From Bactericera cockerelli (taxonomy: Eukaryota; Arthropoda; Insecta; Hemiptera; Triozidae): a stretch of 64,000 bases of DNA. The notes beneath the pieces are model-generated. The model was given only the letters and a program-made list of their open reading frames with translations, was not told the origin of the DNA and ran no database searches. Every line of letters starts with the position of its first letter. Position 1 is the first letter of the stretch. The stretch covers positions 23,802,165 through 23,866,164 of the forward strand of contig CM044965.1 in NCBI GenBank assembly GCA_024516035.1, given 5' to 3'. Shown here one piece after another: positions 12,201-24,900 of this stretch. The position numbers and the translations under genes were made by a program.

Positions 12201-15200
12201 TAACAGTTTTTAGAACTTTTTCAGATTTTTCCCTGTACTTTTACAATAAACCCTACCATCATGCAAAATTTCAGCTTTTTAGGTAGTCGGGAAGTGTTTC
12301 ATAATTTAGATCAATAATCGATTATATATTTTCTCCCTAAAACGACACCGTTTTACACCATGATAAGCGAAAAAATTCCGGTTTTCAGATTTTTCCCTGT
12401 ACTTTTACAATAAACCCTACAATCATGCAAAATTTCAGCTTTCTAGGTAGTCGGGAAGTGCCTCATAATTTTGATGATCTGTCAGTCAGTCAGTCAGTCA
12501 GTATCAAAATCGTAAATTTCAAAACTACATTCCTCTGAAAGTTTTTTGCATAGAGTCTTTAAATTTTCAATTTCTTTTTAATGATATTAGGACAATCTCT
12601 GTTCCAAATTTCATATCTCTATGATCAATTGAACCGAAGATATGAGGGTGTGAAAAACCGTGTGAATCGGTTCGTGTAAAGATACACTGCCGTGCTTGCT
12701 GGAACTTGGCCTGGCGCACTGCCGTGCGCTCAGATTATTAATTATAACAGGAAACCTGCGGTATCATATGTCATAGACTGCTGAAATCGATTGAATTGAG
12801 CCCGGTCTCCTGGGGTTATCAAGTTAAAAGGGCTCGGTACGCAATGGGTTAATAGATATAGATTTATAATAAGTTTTATATATTTTTTTAACATAACAGT
12901 TCTAAATATCATTGACTTATTTTTAATTTTTATTTTACGTTTTTTATTTTATTCACTATTCCAGGCATCATTGGCATGGTGGTTCTAGATATCCTCACCG
13001 TTGATATTTTTAAGTTATTATTAATTTATTTTATGTTTATCTTATCACTATTCCAGGCATCATTGGCATGGTAGTTCTAGATATCCTCACCGTTCATATT
13101 TTTAAGTTATTATTAATTTATTCATTTTTTTTTTGTTTTTTAAGCTTTATTAGGTAGAACAAAAAATATAACAGTAGAACACAATGAAATATAAAGAAAA
13201 ACAAAAAGATTAAACAAATATACAAGAAGGAAAAAAAAAGAGAGAAATGTCCTACCTAAAGGGCGGGGTTATTGCCTGTGTCAATCTCTTCCACCCAACC
13301 TTTATATTTATTTTTGCATTTTCTATTTTATTCACATAGTAGTTCTAGATATCCTCACCATTGATATATATATTTTTTTTTTTAGTTTTAATTATGTTTA
13401 ATTCATGTTTTATTTCATCCCTATTCCAGGCATCATGCGGAGCATGTCCACCCTGCAGGACAAGGTGGTTCCCTACCTGTCCGACCTCCTCTACCAGCTC
13501 ACCCAGCGGCTAGGAGCGGCCGCCCGCAACCCCTCCCGCCCCCACTACAACCACTTCCTCTTCGAGTCTCTGACCCTGGCCATCCGCATCGTGTGCAAGA
13601 CGAGGCCCGAGGCTGTGGACACCTTCGAGGCCACGCTGTTCCCCATCTTCCAGGTCATCATTCAGCAGGTAATAGTAATAATAATAATTCCAGGTCATCA
13701 TTCAACAGGTAATCATAATAATTCCAGGTCATCATTCAGCAGGTAATAGTAATAATAATAATAATTCCAGGTCATCATTCAGCAGGTAATAATTGAATTG
13801 AATTGAATTGAATTGTGTTTTATTGGATTCAAAACAGTTATTACAACCTATTACATTGAATCACTACAAAAGGGTCTTAAGAGTAAGAAGACAACTAGAT
13901 TTTTCAAACTAAAAATTAGAATAAAAATAAAAAAAAATGAATTAAAAATGATATAAAAATTTACATAATTTAGACATAACAGATTAACCTCTAAATTTGT
14001 AAGCTATGGCCAGTAAACAAAGCTGTTTTCAAGAACAATATAAAGCTTGATAAGGATTTAGAAAATTCCATATCGGGATACTTATTACATAAGGTCATCA
14101 TCCTATCCATAGGGATCAAATCTGAGGGTTGACATTTAAATATTTGAAAATGACGAGCATTTCTTCTTGGAATCTTGAAGTTCAATAAGGGTAACAAAGA
14201 GCTACAGTCAAATAGCGAGTTTGTAATTTTATATATAAACAAAATGTCTATGTACACCCTACGTATACCTAGAGAACTTAGTCTATATGTTTCCAATGCA
14301 ACACTGTACGAACTAGACTGCCCTAAAGAACGATATGTTATTCTCCTAAGAAATGTCTTTTGAATTTGTTCAATTCTATTACTATTAACTGTCCCTAACC
14401 CCGCCCATACTTCAGAGCAGTATTCCAATTTGGTACGTACCAAAGAACTAAATAGTACCATAAAAGTAAGAGAATTCTGAAAATCTTTAGAAATCCAGTA
14501 TATTAGGCCCGAACTTTTCTTACTGGCACTAAGTATTTTTTCTACATGAAAGTCAAATTTCAGTTTTGAGTCAAAGAAGACACCTAAATCTTTATGTACG
14601 TGTTTTCTGGGTATGACAGTTCCATTGACATTGTAATTATAAATAAAGGTATCTCTCTTACGAGTATATGACATAACAACGGTCTTATCTGTGTTACACT
14701 TCATACCATTATATGAGCACCATTCCAGAATAGAATTTACATCTTCTTGTAACTGTATTGCATCCTCACAATATTGGATTGATTTACTAATTTTTAAATC
14801 GTCGGCGAATATGTCCGCACGACTCAGTATTACTTCTGAGATGTCATTGAAAAATATAATAAACAGGAGCGGCCCCAAGTTGGACCCTTGGGGGACGCCC
14901 GAGGGATCAAATAATCATCTGAGTAGTAATTACCAATTTTTACCCGAAAACAGCGATTGCTCAAATAATTTTTAAAAAATGTTATAAATAATGGTGACAA
15001 ACCAAATTTTTCTAACTTTTTCAACAGTAATCTGTGAGGAACTAAATCAAAAGCTTTACTGAGATCAAAATATACAGTGTCAACTTGACCTTGATTAAGG
15101 ACTACTGGGGCTGTGGCCTGTAAAAACGATACCAAATTTGTACTAGTCGATCTACCTCTCATGAACCCATGCTGATTAAAACTGATGAGATTTTTAACAT

Positions 15201-18200
15201 GGAAAGAAATATGATTAACTAAACATTTTTCAAATATTTTAGAAAAATTACTTAGCAGAAAAATTACTTAGCAATAATAATAATAATAATAGTAATTCCA
15301 GGTCATCATTCAACAGGTAATAATAATTCCAGGTCATCATTCAACAGGTAATAATATTAATAATTCCAGGTCATCATTCAACAGGTAATAATAATTCCAG
15401 GTCATCATTCAACAGGTAATAATAATAATAACCAGTTACTAAAGCTAACTGTGCCTTCAAATCGGATTGCTCTCCGAAAATATTTCGAAATTTTTCTTTG
15501 AAAATTTATTTTCAAATAATTCAAGTTTACAATTGTAAACCTCTGTATGTTCTTGTTTTCTTTTATCAGTTATAATGTACTTCTTTTGGTTCCTCTGTTT
15601 TTTCTACAAACAACTATCGAGAAGAGTGTGATCCTGCAAACTTGTCATCTTGTGCGGAAATTTTTAAACAATTAATTTTAACATACTAGTTCTGTTATAG
15701 TTTTAGTAAGATAGACTGAAATGTCTCCTCACTATTAACTTAGGAGCAAAAAAAAAAATGTATCTACCTCAAAATAATAATAATAATATTAAGAAAAGAG
15801 GATATGAAGAAGACGTGGAAACTGATTAGAATAATACCAATTGTAATGTCCAGTGTCAAGTTTACTCACAAAACAAGAGATTCTAATCTCTTAGTGTGAG
15901 TAGAAAGCAACGTCATTATTGGCTACATTATAGGCACATAATAATAAATAGGTCCTAATTTTCACATTTGTTCAATCTTTTATTGTATATTATCTATCAT
16001 AAGTTAGAACTTGGAACCCATACTATCTATATTTCTATGTGTCTACTTGTATGCTGTCTATGTATTATTTAATAAATAAAGATGCCAAATATTTAGAAAA
16101 TTACAACAAAAAAATTAGGTGTGACTTCATATAATTTCTCGAAGAACATTGAAATGGTTGGCATCCGGAAATCAGTGAAATGGAAGATCCAGAAAAGTGT
16201 CATCTTACAACCCTGCTATCTAGTCCGAAAGTTTTTGAATCCTTAATTTTTTTCCCCCCAATATTTTTTAATTCTAATTTTAATACTGATCGTCAAAGTT
16301 TATGTGAGAAAGTATGAATTTACTCCTCACATAACCTAAGAAAAACTGTTAATGAGCCTGTTATAGCCTGTTATTGGTTACCATGCAAAATTTCAGCTTA
16401 ATCCGACTTGTGGTTCTCGAGTTTTACGCGACTAAACATACACACACAAACGAATAATTTTATAATTTAAGAAAATAAAAAAAACACTATTTAGTGAAAG
16501 GTAACCTCCAGGCGAGGTTAATGCTTGAAGCATTTTCTACCACCTAACCCTCAGAGTCTTATTATTATGTGGTCACATGCACTGGGTGGGATTCGAACCA
16601 AGGGATCCCTACGCTACCTGGATTACCAGACTAGCGCGTTAACCACTTGACTACCAGTACACTGGTAATACTAATTGTGGAAGGAGTAAGAGAATCCAAG
16701 AGAGAAAATCTGTAGAAAAGATTAACAGACAGGTGATATTAGTAGTCACCGTGGCAGAGTGAGTTAGCGCGCTAGGCATTGCACGCATGGTGACCTGGGT
16801 TCGATCCCCAGCGGGGCAGGACTTTTTCTGCTCTGTACTTAGATGTTCGGGATCCACTCATACCTCGTGAAGAAAAATGAATAGTTACTTGTATGAGTAA
16901 CGACCAGTGGCGGAATTACCAGAGTAAAACGAAATTAATGTAATAGAATAATTTGATTACATAAATTTATAGGAGGCTCTTAGTAATGCTGTGCTACCCA
17001 CAAAAATTGTGAAAAGGCCTTGTGCTTCACCACAAATAAAACCATACATACCCATTGGTAACAGACAGATCCTTCAGAAATACTCGTGGACTTAGCAGAA
17101 AAAGAGCAGGTGCACAAAAGACCTCCTTTACTATAGCGGTGACTGGAGTGGTTTAATAGAATAGAATTTACCTTGTTTATACTGCCGAAGTAAGACTGAA
17201 AAGTCCCTTTACTCCAGCAGTCAAACAGCTCTTATATATTTTATAGGATAACTGTCTTTCTTAGAGACTTAACTGTCTTTCAAAGACTTCTTGAATTTTG
17301 GAGACTTTTGGAGATCAACAAATGTTGACGTTTATTGGACGATCAGGATTACTTATTCAAGAACGGTATTAGAAGAAGTTTTGGGGAAAAAATTCACAGC
17401 ACTTTTAAAAAACAGGATTCTTCTTTCAATTTTCAATTATTTTTTTTTCAAGCTAGGATATTTCATATTATATTAAGATTGTAGTGTTAAGCATGGAAAA
17501 CTTGTACAGGGTGGACCAAAAAAACGTTTACACCCGTTAATGGTAGATTACTGACGACATTTCCAGCCTGGATCTGCAATCCGTTTTTTCGGATTCGCCT
17601 TCGTAACTGCACAAAGTGATTTTTTGCAACTTTCTGAAAAAGTCCGACTTTGGCTTATTCTTCAGGTCTGTACTTTTTTCCTGTTTAAGATGAGTTGATT
17701 CTGAACAATTCTGCAGAAAGCCAACAAAATGTCGATGTTTCTAGTTACACTACTTTGTTTTTTAGGGTTTGGTTTCTCATGCTTTTTTACACCTGAACAG
17801 AAAAAAAAAACACACGAAAAAACTTTTTTACTAATTAAAACACTCGACATTTGTCCGAACAAATTTTGGCACAGACATGGGCAAGTTTGATAAAAGTTGG
17901 CGGCCGCCCCGAGGATACTAAAAAATAATTTTACGATTTTTTATATCGTGATCTTCTGGGAAAAATTATTAGATGTTTGCCAAAAACTCTTTAAAAATCT
18001 TAAGAGTCTTCTAGCTGTAGACTGTGTAAGGGCGTCTTGTACTGTTTACAAAAAATGTTTACATTGCTTCTTTTGAATACCGCGGTCTCACATGCCTTCA
18101 TCAGCCAGTTTAGGAAAATTCAAATGATAATTTTCGTGCTTTTCAGATTGTCAGTGGTGTTAGCTAAATGTGATAGTGCTAAGAATGTTAGTCGCATGAC

Positions 18201-18914
18201 CGAGGTTCAATTTTCGGCGGTCAGTATTATTTTAATTATTAAAAAAATCTGATGGAATATTTTATTCATACCTGTATCTGACCTGTTGTAACACCAACAA
18301 CTTATGGTTTTTTGGAGGTAATACCATCTGTAAATGGAGTTATATCAGATACTATTGGTATCACAATACACATAATTATTATTCATGTAAACCCCTGAGA
18401 GACTGCCTTGATAATGTAAGGATGGTTTTTCTTATGCTTCCCTACGAGAGATAAAAAACTAGCGAATTTTCCTAACGAAAATAGAGTTTATGAAATGAAG
18501 TCAAGTAAATATGTAGGTAGGTTCTTCTATCATAAACAATACTAATTAAATAACAAATATTTACCGATTGCCAACTCTTAATAGAAATCTTGAAAAAAAA
18601 ACAAGATAATATTTTGTAAAATGAATAAACTTTTGCAGTCTTTATTATGATTTATGTTTTATACTATTTTGATAGAAACAAAAAGGCATTTAAAATAACA
18701 TTTTGTGTTAATATGTTCAATGAGAAACGATTAGAAGCGCACGATTAGCTCAGTGGTAAGCTAGTCACTTGCCATGCGGAAGATCCCACCCCGTTCCGAA
18801 CGGCAGAGCCAGCAAGAATTTCATGACTACACAATAAAAAAGACTGTTACCATTTTTTATTTAGCCATTTTTGAAACCAATGGTGACTTTAGTACCTACC
18901 TTAGTTCTAACTCG

Positions 18915-18955
<41 letters not shown>

Positions 18956-21900
18956 CTCTCTCTCCCTCTCTCTCCCTTCTCAATTCCTTCAGAGCAACTG
19001 TTGAAAGTGGTGTCCACCTTCCTGGATGCAAAGGTTGCACCTCTTCATCATGTTCCCTCGAATGTTGCGGAAGATTCCAGGTTTTTCTGTTAGGTCATAG
19101 AATGCTAGCAGGATTCTTGCTACCAGATTCTGCTACTCTTGCGTCTCCACTGGTATTTCGTAAACTATGTTTTTCACGTGATCCCAAATGTTCCTATTGG
19201 CAGCTCCATATGCTAAATGCATATCTGCTATTTCAGCATACGAATAATAATAATTATGTAACTTGTACTAAAAAAACTCAATAAGTTTAAAGATAATATT
19301 TCATAGAATGCAGAAAAATATGCTTGAAAACTATCATCGAGAAACAAACAATCATTCATTTGACTGGCCTTTAATTAATTCCAAGGAAAATAATTATCAG
19401 ACATAAATAGCTAATTACTCTTTGAGTACAAGACGACGACCCTACACGGTCAACACTTTTAAGATTTTGAACATCATTTTTTGAGACTTACCTGGTTCGT
19501 TTTCCCAGAAGATTACGTGATAAAAAATCGTAAAATTATTTTTTAGCATCCTTGGGTTGGCCGCCAACTTTTATCAAACTTGCCCGTGTCTGTGCCAAAA
19601 TTTGCTCGGGCAAATCTTGAGTGTTTCAAAGTGTAAAAAACTTACATGAGAATTTTTTTTCTATTCAGGTGTCAAAAAAAATGCCAAACCAAACCGTAAA
19701 AAACAAAGTAGTGTAGCTAGAAACATCGAAATTTTGTTGGCTTTCTGCAGAATTGTTCAGAATCAACTCATCTGAAACAGGAAAAAAGTTCTGACCTGAA
19801 GAATAAGCCAAAGTCGGACTTTTTCAGAAAGTTGCAAAAAATCACTTTGTGCAGTTATAAAGGCGAATCCGAAAAAACGGATTGCAGATCCGGGCTGGAA
19901 ATGTCGTCAGTAATCTACCATTAACGGGTGTAAACGTTTTTTTTGGTCCACCCTGTATAAATGGGTAGTTCCCGTAAGTTTATATAAAATAAAATATTTA
20001 AAGTAGCCTTATCGATCAAGCTACTGAGGTTATAGCAAGGTTTACAACATTATATAAACATTTGGATCAAGCTTTATTTACATCTTTTATATACAATGAA
20101 CATGGTAACAAGTTAGAAATAAATATAAACAAAGCCTGATCAAGGGTAGTGATAATGCCTTCGGCATTCTCTTCCTTTTTTATATAAACATTTGGATCAA
20201 ACTTTTTTTAAATTATATATTTATTTTTTTTAATTATAAAACATTATTTTTTTAATCCCCAGGATACCCTAGAATTCCTGCCCTACACATTTCAAATCCT
20301 CTCTCTGCTGCTCGAGTTTCGTCCTCGCGGCTCAATCTCGCCCCCCTACCTGGAACTGTACCCCTTCCTGCTCACTCCGGTGCTGTGGTCCCGTCCCGGC
20401 AACGTTCACCCACTGGTGCGGCTACTCAGCGCCTACCTGCACAAGTGCAGTCCCCAGGACTTTGGCTCCACGCTCAAGCTCAACAATCTGCTCGGGGTGT
20501 TTCATAAGCTCATAGCTTCCAGGGTGAGTCTTGTTTATTTATTTAACAAAAAGAATACAGACCTTTTACATCAGAGCTTCGAGTAAGTGTATTAGAGGTG
20601 CCCGGACCAGATTTCGTTCTGGGGAGAGTCTATAAGGTTATGAAGAGTATTAAGACCGAGCACGAATGTAATTATTTTAAACTAGCGGGTTGTCGCCCGC
20701 TTTGCGGGCCGAGGCATGGCCGTGAAAGCAAAAAATCCTTTTTCGCCAATGGCAGGTGTTGTAGTGGGAATTTCGAAAAATGCACATCTAGACCGTCTTA
20801 TTGCACATCTAGACTATAAGACAAAGCTACCTACCAAATTTCAGCTCGCTAGGTATTACGGTTTGGGCTGTAGAGCGATGATCAGTCAGTCAGTCAGTGA
20901 CTTTGACATTTATATATTAAGATATAATTGTCAACTTTCTATTATATAATACAGACCTTTTTAATAATAATAAATACCGTTAGGTATTGTATATTTTACG
21001 GTACATAACCAATTTACAAGAAACAAACATTAACAAAAAAAAATAAGATATCTTTTTTCTTTTTACAGATACAAACAAAATACCAATAACACAAACGAAA
21101 TACATGTCACAAAAGTCAAAAGACTATTTACAATGGTTTTGAAAGACTATTTACAATGGTTTTGAAAGACTATTTACAATGGTTTCTTAAAATAAAGTTC
21201 TTATGATATTGACCAAATCTGACAAGAACAATAACAATTGGGGGAAATTTATGATATTACTACAAAATTCATCTACAAATAATATGCCCTGATTTTTTCG
21301 TCTTTCTTCTAATGTATTAATATTTAGCATGTCTATGAGATCTTGATAAGTTCTAAATTTTGTTTATTTTTTATAATTACTTGTATGTACGTATGTCCTA
21401 TTAATAAATAATTAAATATTAATAATAATGTCCCGGCTGGATTTCGAACCCGCGACCTCTGGAATCTCTGGATTCACAGGTTTTTTTTCTTGAATAAATT
21501 CACATGTGCTGCGCCCTCCCCCTCCCCCTCAGTCTTACCTCGGCAGTATAAACAAGGTATATTCTATTCTATGTGCTGCGCCCTCCCCCTTCCCCAGGTC
21601 AATGACCACGCAGGGTTCCGTCTCATGCAAGGTCTCCTGGAGAAGCGAGTTTGAGTAGTTGTGTATTCTTCCGACAAAAAATTGTATTCTTAATTTGTTT
21701 ACAATTGTTTGTAAGGGATACCTTCCGGTACGCTCGTGTTGACCCAGCACCTAAATGGGAAGTATTGTGTCACTTCTCGCCCATCTACAGTAGCTCCTGT
21801 TTCACGGCTACGAAATAAAAAAGGCTGTGAAACACTCATCTTTAAAAAAAAAAACACACACACACACACACACACACACAAATATGATAAATTATTGCCC

Positions 21901-24900
21901 CCTCCCCCAGGCCAATGACCACGAGGGGTTCCGTCTCATGCAAGGTCTCCTGGAAAAGCGAGTTTGAGTAGTTGTGATAAAAGTTATCATATTTGTGTTA
22001 ATCACTTTCGTGATGTCACAACTACTCAAACTCGCTTTCCTAAAACTACGCTAACTTGAACCACAGACCTCCAGGTTACAAGTCCGCCGCCTTATCGATC
22101 AAGCTACTGAGGTCGGTTTGAGTAGTTGTGATAACCCAAGTTGATAACTTATTGCCCCCTCCCCCAGGCGAATGACCACGAGGGGTTCCGTCTCATGCAA
22201 GGTCTCCTGGAGATGCAAGTTTGAGTAGTTGTGATATTTATTTATTTACACTTTATTAGGTAATAGGACATATTATACATATACAGTACAAATAATTACA
22301 AATGTAAATACAATATACAATACAATAGAAGAAAAAAATAAAGAACAAATAAATAAATATATACATAATATATGTCCTAACAAAGGGCGGGGCTATTGCC
22401 TTAGGCAATCTCTTCCACCCAACCCTTACTCAGTCTTACTTCGGCAGTATAAACAAGGTATATTCTATTCTATGTGCTGCGCCCTCCCCCTTCCCCAGGT
22501 CAATGACCACGCAGGGTTCCGTCTCATGCAAGGTCTCTTGGAGAAGCGAGTTTGAGTAGTTGTGATAACAGAAATAGGATAACTTATTTCCCCCTCCCCC
22601 CAGGCGAATGACCACGAAGGGTTCCGTCTCATGGAAGGTCTCCTGGAGAAGCAAGTTTGAGTAGTTGTGATATCACAAATAGGATAACTGGTTGGTTTTA
22701 ATGTTGCTGTGAAGATATAGGTTCTGTGTGTTTCTTATAGACCAGATATGGCAATGTGTCTATTATAGCATTTAAATTCATATTTGTTTCTACAGATCGA
22801 TGGATGTATCTGTTATATAGGAGGTCTACTTTTGTTTTCTTAAGGTCGTGTTCATCATTAATGAGGTGGTCTGCATAGTTAGATCTTCCTAGGGTGTTGT
22901 TTCTGGCAGCTGCAAGGTTTCTTCAGTTCTTGTTTTAATTATATATAATAAAAAAAAATATTAAAGAATCCATAGTTTTATATTAATATTACATATACCT
23001 AACATTACTTGGGTTTCTAATATGAACCTGATAACAAATAGTTGTGATAACACAAATATGATAACTTATTGCCCCCTCCCCCTCCCCCAGGCCAATGATC
23101 ACGAGGGGTTCCGTCTCATGCAAGGTCTCCTGGAGAAGCGAGTTTGAGTAGTTGTGATAACCCAAGTTGTGATAACCCAAGTTGTGATAACTCAAGTTGA
23201 TAAGAGTTGGGTGGAAGAGATTGCCATAGGCAATAACCCCGCCCTTTTGTTAGGACATATGTTTTCAAATATTTTCTATTCTTTTTCACTTTTATTGTAT
23301 ATATTGTTTTTTTTTCATTTTTTCACTGTTAAAATTATTATTTATATGTACATAATGTCCTTTTGTATCTAATAAAGAATTGTATAATAATAATAATAAC
23401 TTATTGCCCCCTCCCCCAGGCCAATGACCACGAGGGGTTCCGTCTCATGCAAGGTCTCCTATAGAAGATTTTATTATGTAGTTGAGTAGTTTGAGTAGTT
23501 GTGATAACACAAATATGATAACTGATAACTTATTGCCCCCTCCCCCTCCCCCAGGCCAATGACCACGAGGGGTTCCGTCTCATGCAAGGTCTCCTGGAGA
23601 TGTGTCCCAACGAGCTCCTCTCCCCTCACCTCAAGCAGATCTTCATCCTGCTCTTCCACCCAACCCTTCTCTTCCACCCAACCCTTTATTTTTTTATGAA
23701 CTTATTGCCCCCTCCCCCAGGCCAATGACCACGAGGGGTTCCGTCTCATGCAAGGTCTCCTGGAGATGTGCCCCAACGAGCTCCTCTCCCCTCACCTCAA
23801 GCAGATCTTCATCCTGCTCTTTCAGCGCCTCTCCTCCTCCAAGACCACCAAGTTCGTGAAGCACCTGATTCCCTTCCTCATGTTCTATGTGATCAACCTG
23901 GGAGCCTCCAGTCTGATTACACTCGTGGACTCGATACAGGTTAGTGTTCTAGATACAGGTTAGTGTTCTAGATACAGGTTAGTGTTCTAGATACAAGTTC
24001 GTGTTCTAGATTTCTAGATACAGGTTAGTGTTCTAGATACAGGTTAGTGAAGCACCTCATTCCCTTCCTCATGTTCTATGTGATCAACCTGGGAGCCTCC
24101 AGTCTGATTACACTCGTGGACTCGATACAGGTTAGTGTTCTAGATACAGGTTAGTGTTCTAGATACAGGTTAGTGTTCTAGATACAGGTTAGTGTTCTAG
24201 ACTTCTAGATACAGGTTAGTGTTCTAGATACAGCGGCTCTCCAGCTCCAAGACCACCAAGTTCGTGAAGCACCTGATTCCCTTCCTCATGTTCTATGTGA
24301 TCAACCTGGGAGCCTCCAGTCTGATCACACTGGTTGACTCGATACAGGTTAGTGTTCTATGTGATTATTATTACAACTCAACACTTTATTAGATATAAAG
24401 GGACATTTGGACATATGTACAGTACAAATAATTATTTTATCAATAAAAAATATAGAAACAATATAAAATAAAAATGAAAAAGAATAGAAAAATCTATAGA
24501 AACATATTTGTTAACTAAAGGGCGGGGTTATTGCCTATGGCAATCTCTTCCTCCCAACCCTTTGGGATCAACCTGGGAGCCTCCAGTCTGACTCGATACA
24601 GGTTAGTGAAAAGTTATCATATTTGTGTTAATCACTTTCGTGATATCACAACTATTCAAACTCGCTTTACTAAATCTACGCTGATGTGATCAGGTTAGTG
24701 TTCGGCCGCAAGATGGAAAAAACGAATATTCTGCAAAAGAAAGAAAAGAAAAAATATAAAGGGAAAAAAAAACCCAAATAACAAGAATAAAATAGACAAA
24801 TATACAAAAGGCACACAAACCTCATTTATTTGGGAAAAGAACAACAATATAATGAAAAAGGTACTTCGTGAAAATTAAAATTATAAAATTGAGCCCTGAA

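Larger units (their letters stand above)
10661..12852. mobile_element. Composite piggyBac-like non-autonomous element
   Basis: The termini are TTAATCCATTGAGTACC (10661) and GGTACGCAATGGGTTAA (to 12852), inverted copies starting with the TTAA used by piggyBac transposons. Inside, in order: short tandem ATCATATATGATAGAC-type palindromic repeats (about 10682-10852); an inverted repeat with 200-bp arms (10873-11080 against 11267-11465); a LINE 3' tail between the arms (about 11100-11230); and six tandem copies of a roughly 155-bp unit (11551-12470). No transposase ORF is present. Confidence 0.8.
15416..17504 (+). other. Long exportin-2 intron segment with SINE remnants
   Basis: No coding sequence is supported. 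Recognisable pieces are a tRNA-like SINE (16490-16662, minus), a tRNA-like sequence at 16741-16818 (plus) and an S4-like tail (17160-17215). The rest is A/T-rich unique DNA. Confidence 0.6.

Noticed and set aside
16741..16818. Possible tRNA gene with good B box
   Set aside because: The 5' and 3' ends do not form an acceptor stem.
18774..19284. Ser/Leu-rich ORFs
   Set aside because: They are translations of a (CT)n microsatellite inside a mariner-like element.
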